DNA of 64,000 nucleotides, from positions 1-64,000 of the forward strand of contig JAKBBE010000004.1 in the NCBI GenBank assembly GCA_021826035.1, given 5' to 3'. Each line of letters starts with the position of its first letter. Position 1 is the first letter of the stretch. This document shows, in pieces, positions 63,782-64,000 of this stretch. The position numbers and the translations under genes are program-made. A model generated the notes under the pieces. That model saw nothing but the letters and a program-made list of their open reading frames with translations, did not search any database and was not told where the DNA came from. The stretch is from Pseudomonadota bacterium. Its GTDB lineage: Bacteria; Pseudomonadota; Gammaproteobacteria; Steroidobacterales; Steroidobacteraceae.

Positions 63782-64000
63782 GCGCCGCAGCGGTGCGGCC
63801 GCTGAAGATTCGCATCCTCGATGCGCGGTTGGGTCGGGAATTCCCGCTGCCAGCCTATGCCACCGCGGGCTCCGCGGGCATGGATCTGCGTGCCTGTGTC
63901 GATGCGCCGCTTGCTCTCGCGCCGGGCTGCGCGGAGCTGGTTCCCACCGGCATGGCCATCCATCTGGATGATCCCGGTCTGGCCGCGATGATCCTGCCGC
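63778..64000 (+). CDS. dut: dUTP diphosphatase, 3' part outside window
   Basis: Hydrolyses dUTP to dUMP. The GTG at 63778 overlaps the coaBC stop as GTGA. The visible 74 codons include [35 protein letters not shown] (motif 1), [10 protein letters not shown] and AAMILP, all typical of trimeric dUTPases. coaBC-dut is the usual gammaproteobacterial order. Confidence 0.93.
   Translation, partial: MSAAAVRPLKIRILDARLGREFPLPAYATAGSAGMDLRACVDAPLALAPGCAELVPTGMAIHLDDPGLAAMILP

Overview
The window is GC-rich chromosomal DNA, packed with genes, from a gammaproteobacterium. The clearest signs are the blocks LysM/def-fmt-rsmB-DUF4390-ntrYX, priA-argS-SPOR, rsmD-coaD, ftsY-ftsE-ftsX with rpoH nearby, and rpmB-rpmG-radC-coaBC-dut. 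The sigma/DUF3619/DUF3106 module, the three-subunit pnt operon and the YdbH/YdbL-like pair point towards the Xanthomonadales/Nevskiales/Steroidobacterales side of the class; that placement is an inference. I see no rRNA, tRNA, CRISPR array, prophage or insertion sequence.

Layout. 1-3.8 kb: truncated smg, the frame-broken 3' end of a dprA gene, then rlmJ, aroE and a LysM lipoprotein. 3.9-11 kb: def, fmt, rsmB, a DUF4390 protein and the ntrY/ntrX two-component pair, an almost continuous operon. 11-15.7 kb, minus strand: priA-argS-SPOR protein. 15.8-17.8 kb: ECF sigma factor, DUF3619-like membrane protein, small lipoprotein, DUF3106 protein. 17.8-20.6 kb, minus: pntAA-pntAB-pntB. 20.8-24.8 kb: HNH nuclease, stand-alone 5'-3' exonuclease, and acetyl-CoA synthetase with a long basic tail. 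24.8-30.5 kb: small conserved proteins, YceI/cytochrome b561, hemH, dienelactone hydrolase, thiolase. 30.7-39.1 kb: cNMP-patatin protein, GST, DUF2064 protein, MTA/MTI phosphorylase, DUF1499 protein, gshA, ABC-2 exporter. 39.2-46.3 kb: YdbL/YdbH-like envelope proteins, PAP2 phosphatase, glycosyltransferase, SixA, methyltransferase, YheT hydrolase. 46.5-49.4 kb: a catalytic/non-catalytic M16 pair followed by a hairpin repeat array. 49.4-53.5 kb: accessory genes including an unusual sensor-only protein. 53.5-64 kb: ACT-malic enzyme, rpoH behind a perfect CIRCE operator, cytochrome b561, mutM, coaD-rsmD, ftsYEX, rpmB-rpmG, radC, coaBC, start of dut.

Most genes are housekeeping: translation (def, fmt, rsmB, rsmD, rlmJ, argS, rpmB, rpmG), replication and repair (priA, mutM, radC), cell division (ftsE/X, SPOR), cofactors (hemH, coaD, coaBC), redox and carbon balance (pnt, malic enzyme, acs, thiolase, gshA). 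No self-contained new defence or mobile system is evident. The best novelty is in details: CIRCE control of rpoH, the histone-H1-like extension on Acs, an NtrX whose AAA+ domain has lost its Walker residues and GAFTGA loop, a dprA relic beside an intact smg, a kinase-less sortase-system-like sensor, and a tandem hairpin repeat.
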